A stretch of DNA of 64,000 nt from Chloroflexota bacterium. GTDB lineage: Bacteria; Chloroflexota; Dehalococcoidia; GIF9; AB-539-J10. The number at the start of each line of letters is the position of its first letter. Within the stretch, counting starts at the first letter, position 1. A program made the translations under genes and the position numbers. This document shows, piece by piece, positions 39,688-47,576 of the stretch. A model generated the notes under the pieces. That model worked only from the letters and a program-made list of their open reading frames with translations, had not been told where the DNA came from and did no database searches. Location: contig JACAEN010000008.1 of NCBI GenBank assembly GCA_013388845.1, positions 1 through 64,000 on the forward strand. The letters run 5' to 3'.

Positions 39688-40629
39688 ATGATAGACGAAT
39701 TAAAAGTCTTCAGCGGCACGGCTCACCCGGCCTTAGCCAGGGCTGTGTGTGATTATTTAGACATACCTCTGGGGGAGGCTGAGGTCTTTGAGTTTAGCAA
39801 CGAAAACATTTTTGTACGCATCCTCGAGAATGTCCGGGAACGGGACGTTTTTATCGTCCAGCCCATTTGCTCCCCAGTTAACAGAAGTCTGGTCGAGCTA
39901 CTTATCATGCTTGATGCCTTCAGACGAGCTTCAGCGGGGCGAATCACCGCCGTCGTTCCCTATTATGGCTATAGCCGCACCGACAAAAAAGACCAACCCC
40001 GGGTCCCCATCACCGCTCGCTTGATTGCTGACCTGATTACCACCGCTGGAGCTAATAGGCTGCTCGCCGTGGATCTCCACGCTCCCCAAATTCAAGGATT
40101 CTTCACCATACCTGTGGACGAACTCACCGCTCGCCCCATGTTGACCCGGTATTTCAAGGAAAAGGCTTTGAAGAATCTGGTGGTGGTGGCTACTGATATT
40201 GGTATCTCCAAGGTAGCTCGCGATATGGCTGCCAAACTCGCAGTTCCCTTGGCTATCATGGAAAAGAGGCGCTTGGGCAATGTCGATGCCACAGAAACCC
40301 TCAACGTCATTGGTGAGGTTGAGGGAATGCGCGCCCTGACCGTTGATGATGAGATTGATACCGCTGGTTCGCTGGTCGGGGTGGTGGACGCTCTTCTAAA
40401 GCGTGGCGTTAGGGAAGTTTATGCTTGCTGCACTCACCCCGTTTTCTCTGGTCCCGCTATCCAGAGGATAGCCGCCTGCCCGGTGAAAGAGGTAGTCGTT
40501 ACCGATACTATACCTGTTAATGCCGATAAGAAACTGGACAAGATCACCGTTCTGTCCATAGCCTCTCTTCTTGGTGAAGCCATTCATCGCATTCACACCG
40601 GCTTATCAGTGGGCGCGATGTTTGAGTGA
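39688..40629 (+). CDS. prs: ribose-phosphate pyrophosphokinase
   Basis: VFIVQPICSPVNRSLVELLIMLDAFRRASAGRITAVVPYYGYSRTDKKDQPRVPITARL; LTVDDEIDTAGSL. Confidence 0.97.
   Translation: MIDELKVFSGTAHPALARAVCDYLDIPLGEAEVFEFSNENIFVRILENVRERDVFIVQPICSPVNRSLVELLIMLDAFRRASAGRITAVVPYYGYSRTDKKDQPRVPITARLIADLITTAGANRLLAVDLHAPQIQGFFTIPVDELTARPMLTRYFKEKALKNLVVVATDIGISKVARDMAAKLAVPLAIMEKRRLGNVDATETLNVIGEVEGMRALTVDDEIDTAGSLVGVVDALLKRGVREVYACCTHPVFSGPAIQRIAACPVKEVVVTDTIPVNADKKLDKITVLSIASLLGEAIHRIHTGLSVGAMFE
40583..40629 (+). repeat. 47-bp direct repeat, copy 1 (3' end of prs including stop)
   Basis: ttcatcgcattcacaccggcttatcagtgggcgcgatgtttgagtga, identical to 41140-41186. Confidence 0.97.
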
Positions 40630-40645
40630 TAAGGAGGATTGATTT

Positions 40646-40876
40646 ATGAAGAAAATCGTCCAAGTTAAGATTTACAAAGGGGAAAAGTACTATGTTGCTG
40701 AATGTGTTGATTTACCCGTGGTTACCCAAGGTAGAACATTGGATGAGACAGTGCAGAATATAAGGGAAGCAATCGAGCTTCATCTCGAGGGAGAGAATCT
40801 TGATGAATGGGATATTCTTCCTGATTTTTCTATCTTAGCTAATTTTGAACTTGAGCCAATCTATGTCAAAGCTTAA
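40646..40876 (+). CDS. HicB-like antitoxin
   Basis: MKKIVQVKIYKGEKYYVAECVDLPVVTQGRTLDETVQNIREAIELHLE. Confidence 0.85.
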   Translation: MKKIVQVKIYKGEKYYVAECVDLPVVTQGRTLDETVQNIREAIELHLEGENLDEWDILPDFSILANFELEPIYVKA

Positions 40877-41111
40877 AAGCCTCAGTGGAGAGGACGTTGT
40901 CAAGATTTTCTCCCAATTTGGTTTCGAAATTGCTTCTCAGAAAGGAAGCCACGTAAAGCTGAAAAGGGTTCTATCTAGGGGAGCGAAACAAACCCTGACT
41001 ATCCCTTTACATAAGGAATTGGATAAAGGCACTTTGAGAGCTATCTTCAGACAAGCCTCAAGATACATCCCTGAGGAAGAATTGAGGTCATGTTTTTACA
41101 GTAATCGCTAG
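40863..41111 (+). CDS. HicA-like mRNA interferase toxin
   Basis: MSKLKSLSGEDVVKIFSQFGFEIASQKGSHVKLKR...LTIPLHKELDKGTLRAIFRQA. Confidence 0.88.
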   Translation: MSKLKSLSGEDVVKIFSQFGFEIASQKGSHVKLKRVLSRGAKQTLTIPLHKELDKGTLRAIFRQASRYIPEEELRSCFYSNR

Positions 41112-41139
41112 AATGCAGATAAACGAAGTAGGGAGACTG

Positions 41140-41186
41140 TTCATCGCATTCACACCGGCTTATCAGTGGGCGCGATGTTTGAGTGA
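41140..41186 (+). repeat. 47-bp direct repeat, copy 2 (duplicated prs 3' end downstream of hicBA)
   Basis: Exact duplicate of 40583-40629. Confidence 0.97.
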
Positions 41187-41212
41187 CAATTTGCCGAAGA
41201 CAAAGAGGGGTT

Positions 41213-41350
41213 AGGAAATCCAAAATCCTAAGCACGAAATGCTAAACAATATCAAAGTTTAAAACTCCAATGACAAAAACAGAGAGGATTCTGGATTTGG
41301 AGCATTGAGATTTTGAATTTGTTTAGAGCTTAGAAATTAGGATTTTATCG
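41213..41350 (+). repeat. AT-rich dispersed intergenic repeat (aaaatcctaagcacgaaat...gattttgaatttgtttagagcttagaaattagg)
   Basis: Matches the reverse complement of 48398-48486 at both ends. Confidence 0.75.
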
Positions 41351-41354
41351 AACG

Positions 41355-43958
41355 ATGCTTAAGTGGCTTAGCAATCTGATTGATTCCAACGAGAAAGAAT
41401 TGAGGCGCCTTCAGCCTTTGGTTGACCACATAAACTCGTTGGAGCCTGACTTTGAAAAGCTCACCGATGCTGAGCTGCGAGCCAAAACTGATGAATTTAA
41501 GGCTCGGCTAGCCGACGGCGAAAGCCTGGATGAGCTCCTGCCTGAGGCTTACGCCGCCGTCAGGGAAGCCGCCAGGCGAACCATAAAGCAGCGGCATTTT
41601 GATGTCCAGTTAATGGGCGGTATCGTCCTGCACCAGGGCAAGATAGCCGAGATGAAAACTGGTGAAGGAAAAACCCTGGTAGCTACCTTGCCTCTCTATC
41701 TCAATGCCCTGGCCGGACAAGGCTGCCACTTAGTCACCGTTAATGACTATCTCGCCAAGCGGGACTGCCACTGGATGGGTCCTATTTACCACGCCCTGGG
41801 GGTAAGCGTAGCCTGCATTAATGCCCAGCAGGCAAGTGACCAACCTGCACCCTCCTATATCTATGACCCCAGCTATGAGACGGCAGACCAGAAGTGGAAT
41901 TTTCTCCGCCCAATCACCCGCCGCCAGGCTTATGAGGCAGACATAACTTATGGCACCAATAACGAGTTTGGCTTTGACTACCTCCGAGATAATATGGTCT
42001 GGGATTTGTCCCAATGTGTCCAGCGTTCCCTGAACTATGCCATCGTCGATGAGGTGGATAACATCCTTATTGATGAAGCCCGCACTCCGCTCATTATTAG
42101 CGGTGCCGCTGAGGAAGCAACCAAAAGGTATTACACCTTCGCTCAATTAGTCTCCCGCCTTAGCAAAGACACAGACTATACCATTGACGAGCGCACGCGT
42201 ACCGTCAGCCTTACCGAGATGGGCATGACCAAGATGGAGAAGATGCTGAAGAGGGAAGGTTTGCTCAAAGCGCCTGACCTGTATGACCCCTCTAATTACC
42301 TGCTCACTCAGCATCTCGAGAGCGCCCTTAAGGCTCATGCCTTGTTCAAGAGGGACAAGGACTACGTGGTGAAGGATGGGCAGGTCATCATCGTGGACGA
42401 ATTCACGGGCAGGTTGATGTTCGGCCGAAGATACTCTGAAGGATTGCATCAGGCTATCGAAGCCAAAGAGAGGGTAAAAATTCAGCGAGAATCGGTTACC
42501 TTAGCCACCATCACCTTCCAGAACTATTTCCGTATGTATCAAAAACTGGCAGGCATGACTGGTACGGCAGTTACCGAAGCTGAGGAGTTCCATAAGATTT
42601 ATAACCTGGAAGTCGTGGTTATCCCGACCAACAAGCCCTTGATTCGCACTGAATACCCTGACCAGATTTACAAGGACGAGAAGACCAAGTTTGCTGCCGT
42701 AGCCAGGGAAGTCAAGCAATTATATGAGCAAAAAAGGCCGGTCCTTATCGGCACAACCTCTATTGAGAAATCGGAGTATTTATCTGACCTTCTGAGGAGA
42801 AATGGCATACCTCATCAGGTATTGAATGCCAAGCATCATGAGAAAGAGGCAGCCATAATTGCTCAGGCCGGGCGACTGGGAGCGGTAACCGTCGCCACCA
42901 ACATGGCTGGCCGTGGTGTAGACATTATTTTGGGTGGCAATCCCGAAGGGTGTAATGAAGCCGAATGGCAGGAAGAGCACAACAAGGTGGTGGAGCTGGG
43001 CGGGCTGCACATCATCGGCACCGAGCACCACGAAGCTCGACGCATTGATAATCAGCTCCGGGGAAGGGCGGGAAGGCAAGGAGACCCGGGCAGCTCCCGT
43101 TTTTATGCCTCCCTGGAAGATGAGATTATTCGCCGCTTTGGCGGCGACCGTGTTAAGGGAATTCTGCAGTGGGCAGGCATGGATGAAAATACCCCCATTG
43201 AGCATCCCCTCGCCACCAAAGCTATCACCAATGCCCAGGTCCAGACCGAAGGTTATCACTTCAATATTCGTAAACATCTTGTGGAATACGACGATGTCAT
43301 TAACAAACACCGTGAGGTCATTTACGCCGAGAGGAAGAAAGTCCTCACTGGCGCCGACCTCAAGGTCAACATACTATCTATGGTCAAGGATGAGATTGAA
43401 AGCCTTGTATCGAGGCATCTCACCAATGTCGGCTACGAGCAGGAAGAAGGGCAATCCGGGCTGTCTGGCTTACTCGAGGATGTATCCACCATCTTCCCTT
43501 TGCCTCCGCAGTTCCGAAGCAACGGGCTTTCCGAACTCAGCGCCCAGCAAATCACAGAAAAGCTGATTGATTATGCCATTGAGTTTTACAACCAACGAGA
43601 GCAGGAGCTAGGTCCTGACAACATGCGAATAGCCGAGAGGCTGGTGATGTTGCGAGTTATTGACCGGTTATGGATGGAGCATCTTACCGCCATGGAGCAT
43701 CTAAGACAAGGGATAGGTCTGCGGGCTGTCGGTCAGGAACAGCCACTGGTAGTGTATAAAAGGGAAGGTCATGCCTTTTTTGAAGCCCTCTTAGCGGGCA
43801 TTCAGCATGATGTTGCCCATAGTATTTACCACGTTGGCATTGCCAAAGAGGCTCCGCAAAAAAAGAAGGAAGCAGTCCCGGTAGGCAAGAAAGTTGGTCG
43901 TAACGACCCCTGCCCATGCGGCTCGGGCAAGAAATACAAGCATTGCTGTGGAAAATAG
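41355..43958 (+). CDS. secA: preprotein translocase subunit SecA
   Basis: [86 protein letters not shown]. Confidence 0.99.
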   Translation: MLKWLSNLIDSNEKELRRLQPLVDHINSLEPDFEKLTDAELRAKTDEFKARLADGESLDELLPEAYAAVREAARRTIKQRHFDVQLMGGIVLHQGKIAEMKTGEGKTLVATLPLYLNALAGQGCHLVTVNDYLAKRDCHWMGPIYHALGVSVACINAQQASDQPAPSYIYDPSYETADQKWNFLRPITRRQAYEADITYGTNNEFGFDYLRDNMVWDLSQCVQRSLNYAIVDEVDNILIDEARTPLIISGAAEEATKRYYTFAQLVSRLSKDTDYTIDERTRTVSLTEMGMTKMEKMLKREGLLKAPDLYDPSNYLLTQHLESALKAHALFKRDKDYVVKDGQVIIVDEFTGRLMFGRRYSEGLHQAIEAKERVKIQRESVTLATITFQNYFRMYQKLAGMTGTAVTEAEEFHKIYNLEVVVIPTNKPLIRTEYPDQIYKDEKTKFAAVAREVKQLYEQKRPVLIGTTSIEKSEYLSDLLRRNGIPHQVLNAKHHEKEAAIIAQAGRLGAVTVATNMAGRGVDIILGGNPEGCNEAEWQEEHNKVVELGGLHIIGTEHHEARRIDNQLRGRAGRQGDPGSSRFYASLEDEIIRRFGGDRVKGILQWAGMDENTPIEHPLATKAITNAQVQTEGYHFNIRKHLVEYDDVINKHREVIYAERKKVLTGADLKVNILSMVKDEIESLVSRHLTNVGYEQEEGQSGLSGLLEDVSTIFPLPPQFRSNGLSELSAQQITEKLIDYAIEFYNQREQELGPDNMRIAERLVMLRVIDRLWMEHLTAMEHLRQGIGLRAVGQEQPLVVYKREGHAFFEALLAGIQHDVAHSIYHVGIAKEAPQKKKEAVPVGKKVGRNDPCPCGSGKKYKHCCGK

Positions 43959-43972
43959 TTGAAGTTCAAAGT

Positions 43973-44040
43973 CCCCCCTCTTAAGGCTTGTCCTGAGCGA
44001 AGTCGAAGGATAAGAGGGGGTTAGGGGGAGTTATGAAACA
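43973..44040 (+). repeat. nested repeat: ccccctcttaa[ggcttgtcctgagcgaagtcgaagg]ataagagggggttagggggagttatgaa
   Basis: Uninterrupted version cccctcttaagataagaggggctaggggagttatgaaat at 44128-44167. Confidence 0.82.
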
Positions 44041-44050
44041 GAGCCCGGTC

Positions 44051-44072
44051 TCCTCTCCCTTGACGGGAGAGG
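44051..44072. repeat. palindromic repeat tcctctcccttgacgggagagg
   Basis: Same family as 5541-5580 and 46738-46760. Confidence 0.78.
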
Positions 44073-44127
44073 GCGTGGTTGCCCAATTCATTGGGCTCCC
44101 TTGCGAAAGGTAGGTTTATTTATAGAT

Positions 44128-44167
44128 TCCCCTCTTAAGATAAGAGGGGCTAGGGGAGTTATGAAAT
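44128..44167 (+). repeat. palindromic repeat cccctcttaagataagaggggctaggggagttatgaaat
   Basis: Matches copies at 43973, 47399 and 58260. Confidence 0.8.
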
Positions 44168-44200
44168 AGAAACTATTCTACCAAAGGAGGTGAGGATAAG

Positions 44201-44470
44201 ATGCCAATCTATGAATATAAAGCTAAAAACGGTGCTCATTGCAAGCTCTGTAAAGGAAAGTTTGAGGTCAGGCAGGGCATAGATGACGCCCCCCTTACCA
44301 GATGCCCCCGATGCGGCGCCGAAATAAGGAGGCTCTTTTCCCGTCCATTCCTGAGTCGAAAAGAATCCTTCAGCCATGAAGGCCCTCTGAATTATATGGA
44401 GGATATGGAGGATGAGGGCGAAGAGTTAGGGCTTGAGGGAGACCTCGACGAAGACGAAGTCTGGGAGTGA
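44201..44470 (+). CDS. FmdB-like zinc-ribbon protein
   Basis: MPIYEYKAKNGAHCKLCKGKFEVRQGIDDAPLTRCPRCGAEIRRLFSRPF. Confidence 0.9.
   Translation: MPIYEYKAKNGAHCKLCKGKFEVRQGIDDAPLTRCPRCGAEIRRLFSRPFLSRKESFSHEGPLNYMEDMEDEGEELGLEGDLDEDEVWE
44449..44470 (+). repeat. 22-bp direct repeat, copy 1 (3' end of fmdB-like gene including stop)
   Basis: cgaagacgaagtctgggagtga, identical to 45165-45186. Confidence 0.95.
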
Positions 44471-44534
44471 TGCTATTTCCCGTCAATTGTGATATACTAT
44501 TCTGGGTAAAAATGATATATAAAGGAGGTTCACA

Positions 44535-44738
44535 ATGAGGACGCTCATAGATATAGAAGGCGAATTAATGGAAGACTTACTGGAAGAAACTAAAGCCAAA
44601 ACAAAGAAAGAAGCCATAGTAACGGCTATAAGAACTTATCTCAATTTGAAAAGAAGAGAGAAACTCGCCTCTCTTATCGGCAATTACGACTATGGGCACA
44701 CTGTACAAGAGCTAGAAAGAATGAGGGCTGATGACTAG
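44535..44738 (+). CDS. VapB-like antitoxin
   Basis: MRTLIDIEGELMEDLLEETKAKTKKEAIVTAIRTYLNLKRREKLASLIG. Confidence 0.88.
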   Translation: MRTLIDIEGELMEDLLEETKAKTKKEAIVTAIRTYLNLKRREKLASLIGNYDYGHTVQELERMRADD

Positions 44739-45129
44739 GGTAATAATTGATACCTCCGCCTGGATAGAATCTTTTCATCCCAAAGGAGATATTAAGCTAA
44801 AAGAAAGAGTTAAGCAGTTAATAACCGAAGGGAGTACACTTCTCCCCGGAATTATAAAAGCGGAGATATTAAGAGGAGCGAAATCGAAAAAAGAATACGA
44901 AAGTCTTGACGAATTATTGGATGGTTTAACTTACCTTCCGGTGGAAGAGAACTTCTGGGGTCGCTTAGCTAAGTTCTCCTTTGATTTGCTCAGGGAGGGG
45001 ATTGTTGTCCCTCTGGTGGATGCTTACATCGCCCTTCTAGCTATAGAAAGCAACGCCTCACTCCTTCACCGTGACCAACATTTTGATTTAGTGGCTCGAA
45101 AAACTGGTTTGAACGTATTAAAGGTGTGA
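44731..45129 (+). CDS. VapC-like PIN-domain ribonuclease toxin
   Basis: VIIDTSAWIESF; IIKAEILRGAKSKKEY; PLVDAYIALLAIESNASLLHRDQHFDLVAR. Confidence 0.92.
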   Translation: MTRVIIDTSAWIESFHPKGDIKLKERVKQLITEGSTLLPGIIKAEILRGAKSKKEYESLDELLDGLTYLPVEENFWGRLAKFSFDLLREGIVVPLVDAYIALLAIESNASLLHRDQHFDLVARKTGLNVLKV

Positions 45130-45164
45130 TATCCATGCGCAATCATTCCTGCGGAAGGCCGCGC

Positions 45165-45186
45165 CGAAGACGAAGTCTGGGAGTGA
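45165..45186 (+). repeat. 22-bp direct repeat, copy 2 (duplicated fmdB 3' end downstream of vapBC)
   Basis: Exact duplicate of 44449-44470. Confidence 0.95.
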
Positions 45187-45228
45187 GGAAGACCTCGCAA
45201 GAAACATGAATATTGCTGTGGGAGGTAA
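45187..45228 (+). pseudogene. possible SEC-C-like tail remnant (GRPRKKHEYCCGR*)
   Basis: gcaagaaacatgaatattgctgtgggaggtaa resembles the secA 3' end gcaagaaatacaagcattgctgtggaaaatag. Confidence 0.5.
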
Positions 45229-45231
45229 GAA

Positions 45232-45417
45232 ATGGAAATGATATTGGGTGTTACCACATGTGACAAATGCGGAGAGCCTATAAAAATAGGACAAAATATC
45301 GTTATTGTAAGCCTAAGCACTGTTGCCGGAGAGAATTGTGAGTTAGAGATTCCAGAGCCTGAGATAAGATATGCCTGTCACCTTGACTGCTGGGATGGTG
45401 TAGAGGTGGACTATTAG
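45232..45417 (+). CDS. small Cys-containing protein, unknown function
   Basis: MEMILGVTTCDKCGEPIKIGQNIVIVSLS...YACHLDCWDGVEVDY; CxxC...CHxxC zinc-binding-like pattern. Confidence 0.6.
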   Translation: MEMILGVTTCDKCGEPIKIGQNIVIVSLSTVAGENCELEIPEPEIRYACHLDCWDGVEVDY

Positions 45418-45509
45418 CATGGGAAGGGATAACCTTGCAAGGTTCTTGTGTGCAATATGTTTGACACTTTGACTGCTGGGATGTGATGGAAGAAAATGCA
45501 AGATAAGGA

Positions 45510-46397
45510 GTGACATTGCATAATTGTTGGTTAGTAGTAGGTTTGCCCCACAATTGGAAAACTGCTTTTGAGCACAAAAACATTTGGGGCCTTAAACAAA
45601 CACAGAGACATTTGTGGAATAGGCTAAATGAAGGAGATGTGTTGCTTTTTTATGTCACAAGCCCTGTGAGTGGGGTAATTGGCTATGGCACTGTTCGCAT
45701 AAAGTTTCATCAAGATCAGCCTTTATGGCCTCAGGAGATCGAAGAAAACGAGGTTATATGGCCATTACGCTTCGAATTTAATGTAGAGCGCTGCCTCCCT
45801 TTTGATAAATGGCCAACATCCAAAGTGACTTCCAGAGAATTGTTTCCTCGAGGAGGCTTCCAAACATTAAGTCATGACATAGCTCAAGAACTTGTTTCAA
45901 AACTTAAATCCCTGCCCCGAACATATTACGTACGGACTCCGACGGTAACCCCAGCAACTGAGGCTCTTTCTCCTTATCTTCACGGAGCCCAGCAGGCAGA
46001 GCAAGTTTTACCTTCACACAAAGAACTCAAACAGAAACTGGTGGAAATTGGGAAACTCCAAGGTTATCTCGCCGATGAAGAGTACGTCTTTGACATTGGG
46101 AAACTTGATGTGGTGTGGAGAAGAGTGGCTCTCTCCGTACCAACCTATGCCTTTGAAATTCAGGTTGGCGGTGACATATACCACGCTCTAGCAAAGCTAA
46201 AGCACGCATCCGATATATGGAATAGCAATATTTTCATCGTAGCACCTCAAACAGACCACGGTAAGTTTGAGGGTTTGCTATCTGGTACTTTTCATGAAAT
46301 CAGTAATCGGGTCAAGTTTATTGAGTTAAACAAGGTAGATGAGCTCTACAAGCGTAAGAAGGCCTATTCAGAGTTTGAAAAGGAACTTGGCATATAA
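45510..46397 (+). CDS. EVE/PUA-like domain fused to a putative PD-(D/E)XK nuclease-like domain
   Basis: N-term WLVVGLPHNWKTAFEHKNIWGL...LNEGDVLLFYVTSPVSGVIGYGTV is EVE-like; C-term DIGKLDVVWRR...YAFEIQVGGDIYHALAKLKHASDIWNSNIFIVA is nuclease-fold-like. Confidence 0.6.
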   Translation: MTLHNCWLVVGLPHNWKTAFEHKNIWGLKQTQRHLWNRLNEGDVLLFYVTSPVSGVIGYGTVRIKFHQDQPLWPQEIEENEVIWPLRFEFNVERCLPFDKWPTSKVTSRELFPRGGFQTLSHDIAQELVSKLKSLPRTYYVRTPTVTPATEALSPYLHGAQQAEQVLPSHKELKQKLVEIGKLQGYLADEEYVFDIGKLDVVWRRVALSVPTYAFEIQVGGDIYHALAKLKHASDIWNSNIFIVAPQTDHGKFEGLLSGTFHEISNRVKFIELNKVDELYKRKKAYSEFEKELGI

Positions 46398-46437
46398 TTT
46401 CCTGTAAGAAACAAATTCGCCAAATGGGGTAAAAAGA

Positions 46438-46665
46438 ATGCTTGATAGAGGTGTAGTCGAAGAATTCCTTTATTGCAAGCTTAAAGAACTAAAGATAAAA
46501 ATCCCAAGGGATATCAAGAAAAAAGCCTTGGTTGAAGCTTTTTGCCAGTATGTTGAGGATGATTATTACGAGTGGCTGAAGGATAATTTCAAGTCTTTCT
46601 TTAGGGATGGCGAAGTTGATTGGGAGTGGATAAGGGGGAAGATTAGGGCCATAGGTGGCGTATAG
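46438..46665 (+). CDS. small hypothetical protein
   Basis: ATG ORF with charged content, no family recognised. Confidence 0.45.
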   Translation: MLDRGVVEEFLYCKLKELKIKIPRDIKKKALVEAFCQYVEDDYYEWLKDNFKSFFRDGEVDWEWIRGKIRAIGGV

Positions 46666-46688
46666 TTAGCGGCATAAATCATTATAGT

Positions 46689-46763
46689 TCTCTCTCCCGG
46701 TGGGAGAGAGTTTAGAGAGGGGGAAATTCACCCTGACCCTCTCCCTTGAAGGGAGAGGGTTTT
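46689..46763. repeat. two palindromic repeats (tctctcccggtgggagagag; ccctctcccttgaagggagaggg)
   Basis: Perfect or near-perfect hairpins, same family as 5541 and 44051. Confidence 0.75.
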
Positions 46764-46882
46764 ATGCAAAATCATAAACTGTTGCACTGGCCAGAAAGGC
46801 TTGCTAAAATACCTGACTAAATAGTTACGGCTGAGAAATTGCAAACCGAATTTTCACAGCGAACTATAATTAGGTTGTAGGT

Positions 46883-47392
46883 ATGATAGACTCTCCGGTT
46901 CTGGTCCTTAATCAGAGCTATGAGCCCCTTAACCTATGCCGCACGCGTCGGGCCGTAGTGCTGGTCATCCGTGGCAAAGCCGAGATACTGGAAAATAACA
47001 GAGGTGAGCTTCACTCCGCTAATCTCGTATTCCAGATACCTTCGGTAATCCGACTCGTCTATATGATTAAGCGCCCTCGCCATCAGAGAAAATTGAGCAG
47101 GGCTGAGGTATTTACTCGTGACCAATACACTTGCCAGTATTGTGGTCGGCAAACCAGGGAGCTTACCCTAGACCACGTTATCCCACGGCGGCGGGGTGGG
47201 CAGCACGCCTGGGATAATGTGGTTAGTGCCTGCATTCCCTGCAACAGACGCAAAGGCGGACGTACGCCCAATGAAGCTAGAATGAAGTTGCTGCGTCAGC
47301 CACGTGCCCCTCGCAATGACGGTTTCTATATTCCCTATCACCTTCTCAATAATCACAGCGAATGGCAGAAGTATCTGCCCTCTATGAATTAG
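46883..47392 (+). CDS. HNH endonuclease family protein
   Basis: FTRDQYTCQYCGRQTRELTLDHVIPRRRGGQHAWDNVVSACIPCNRRKGGRTPNEA. Confidence 0.93.
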   Translation: MIDSPVLVLNQSYEPLNLCRTRRAVVLVIRGKAEILENNRGELHSANLVFQIPSVIRLVYMIKRPRHQRKLSRAEVFTRDQYTCQYCGRQTRELTLDHVIPRRRGGQHAWDNVVSACIPCNRRKGGRTPNEARMKLLRQPRAPRNDGFYIPYHLLNNHSEWQKYLPSMN

Positions 47393-47398
47393 CTTAAC

Positions 47399-47545
47399 CC
47401 CGACCCTCCCCCTTAAGATAAGGGGGATAAAGGGGGTTATCTCGAGGAGCAACATATTCCTGCTCGCTTCATAACTCCCCCGCCTGCCAAAGAATTTGTT
47501 CGGCGGCCAGGCCTGACGCCTCTTACCTTAAGAGGGGAATTTTGG
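47399..47545. repeat. converging palindromic repeats; second copy interrupted by gcctgccaaagaatttgttcggcggccaggcctgacg
   Basis: ccctcccccttaagataagggggataaagggggttat then inverted ataactccccc[...]cctcttaccttaagagggg. Confidence 0.72.
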
Positions 47546-47576
47546 AAAGACTTACCTATTACCCCACAGATTTGTG

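Noticed and set aside
40646-41111. hicBA as part of a prophage or IS element
   Set aside because: No transposase, integrase or inverted terminal repeats nearby; only the host-gene-derived direct repeat is visible.
42780-43310. 176-aa minus-strand ORF
   Set aside because: Fully antisense within secA.
46689-46763. Intrinsic terminators
   Set aside because: Perfect hairpins but no consistent T tract and the same sequence occurs within coding DNA; better explained as interspersed repeats.
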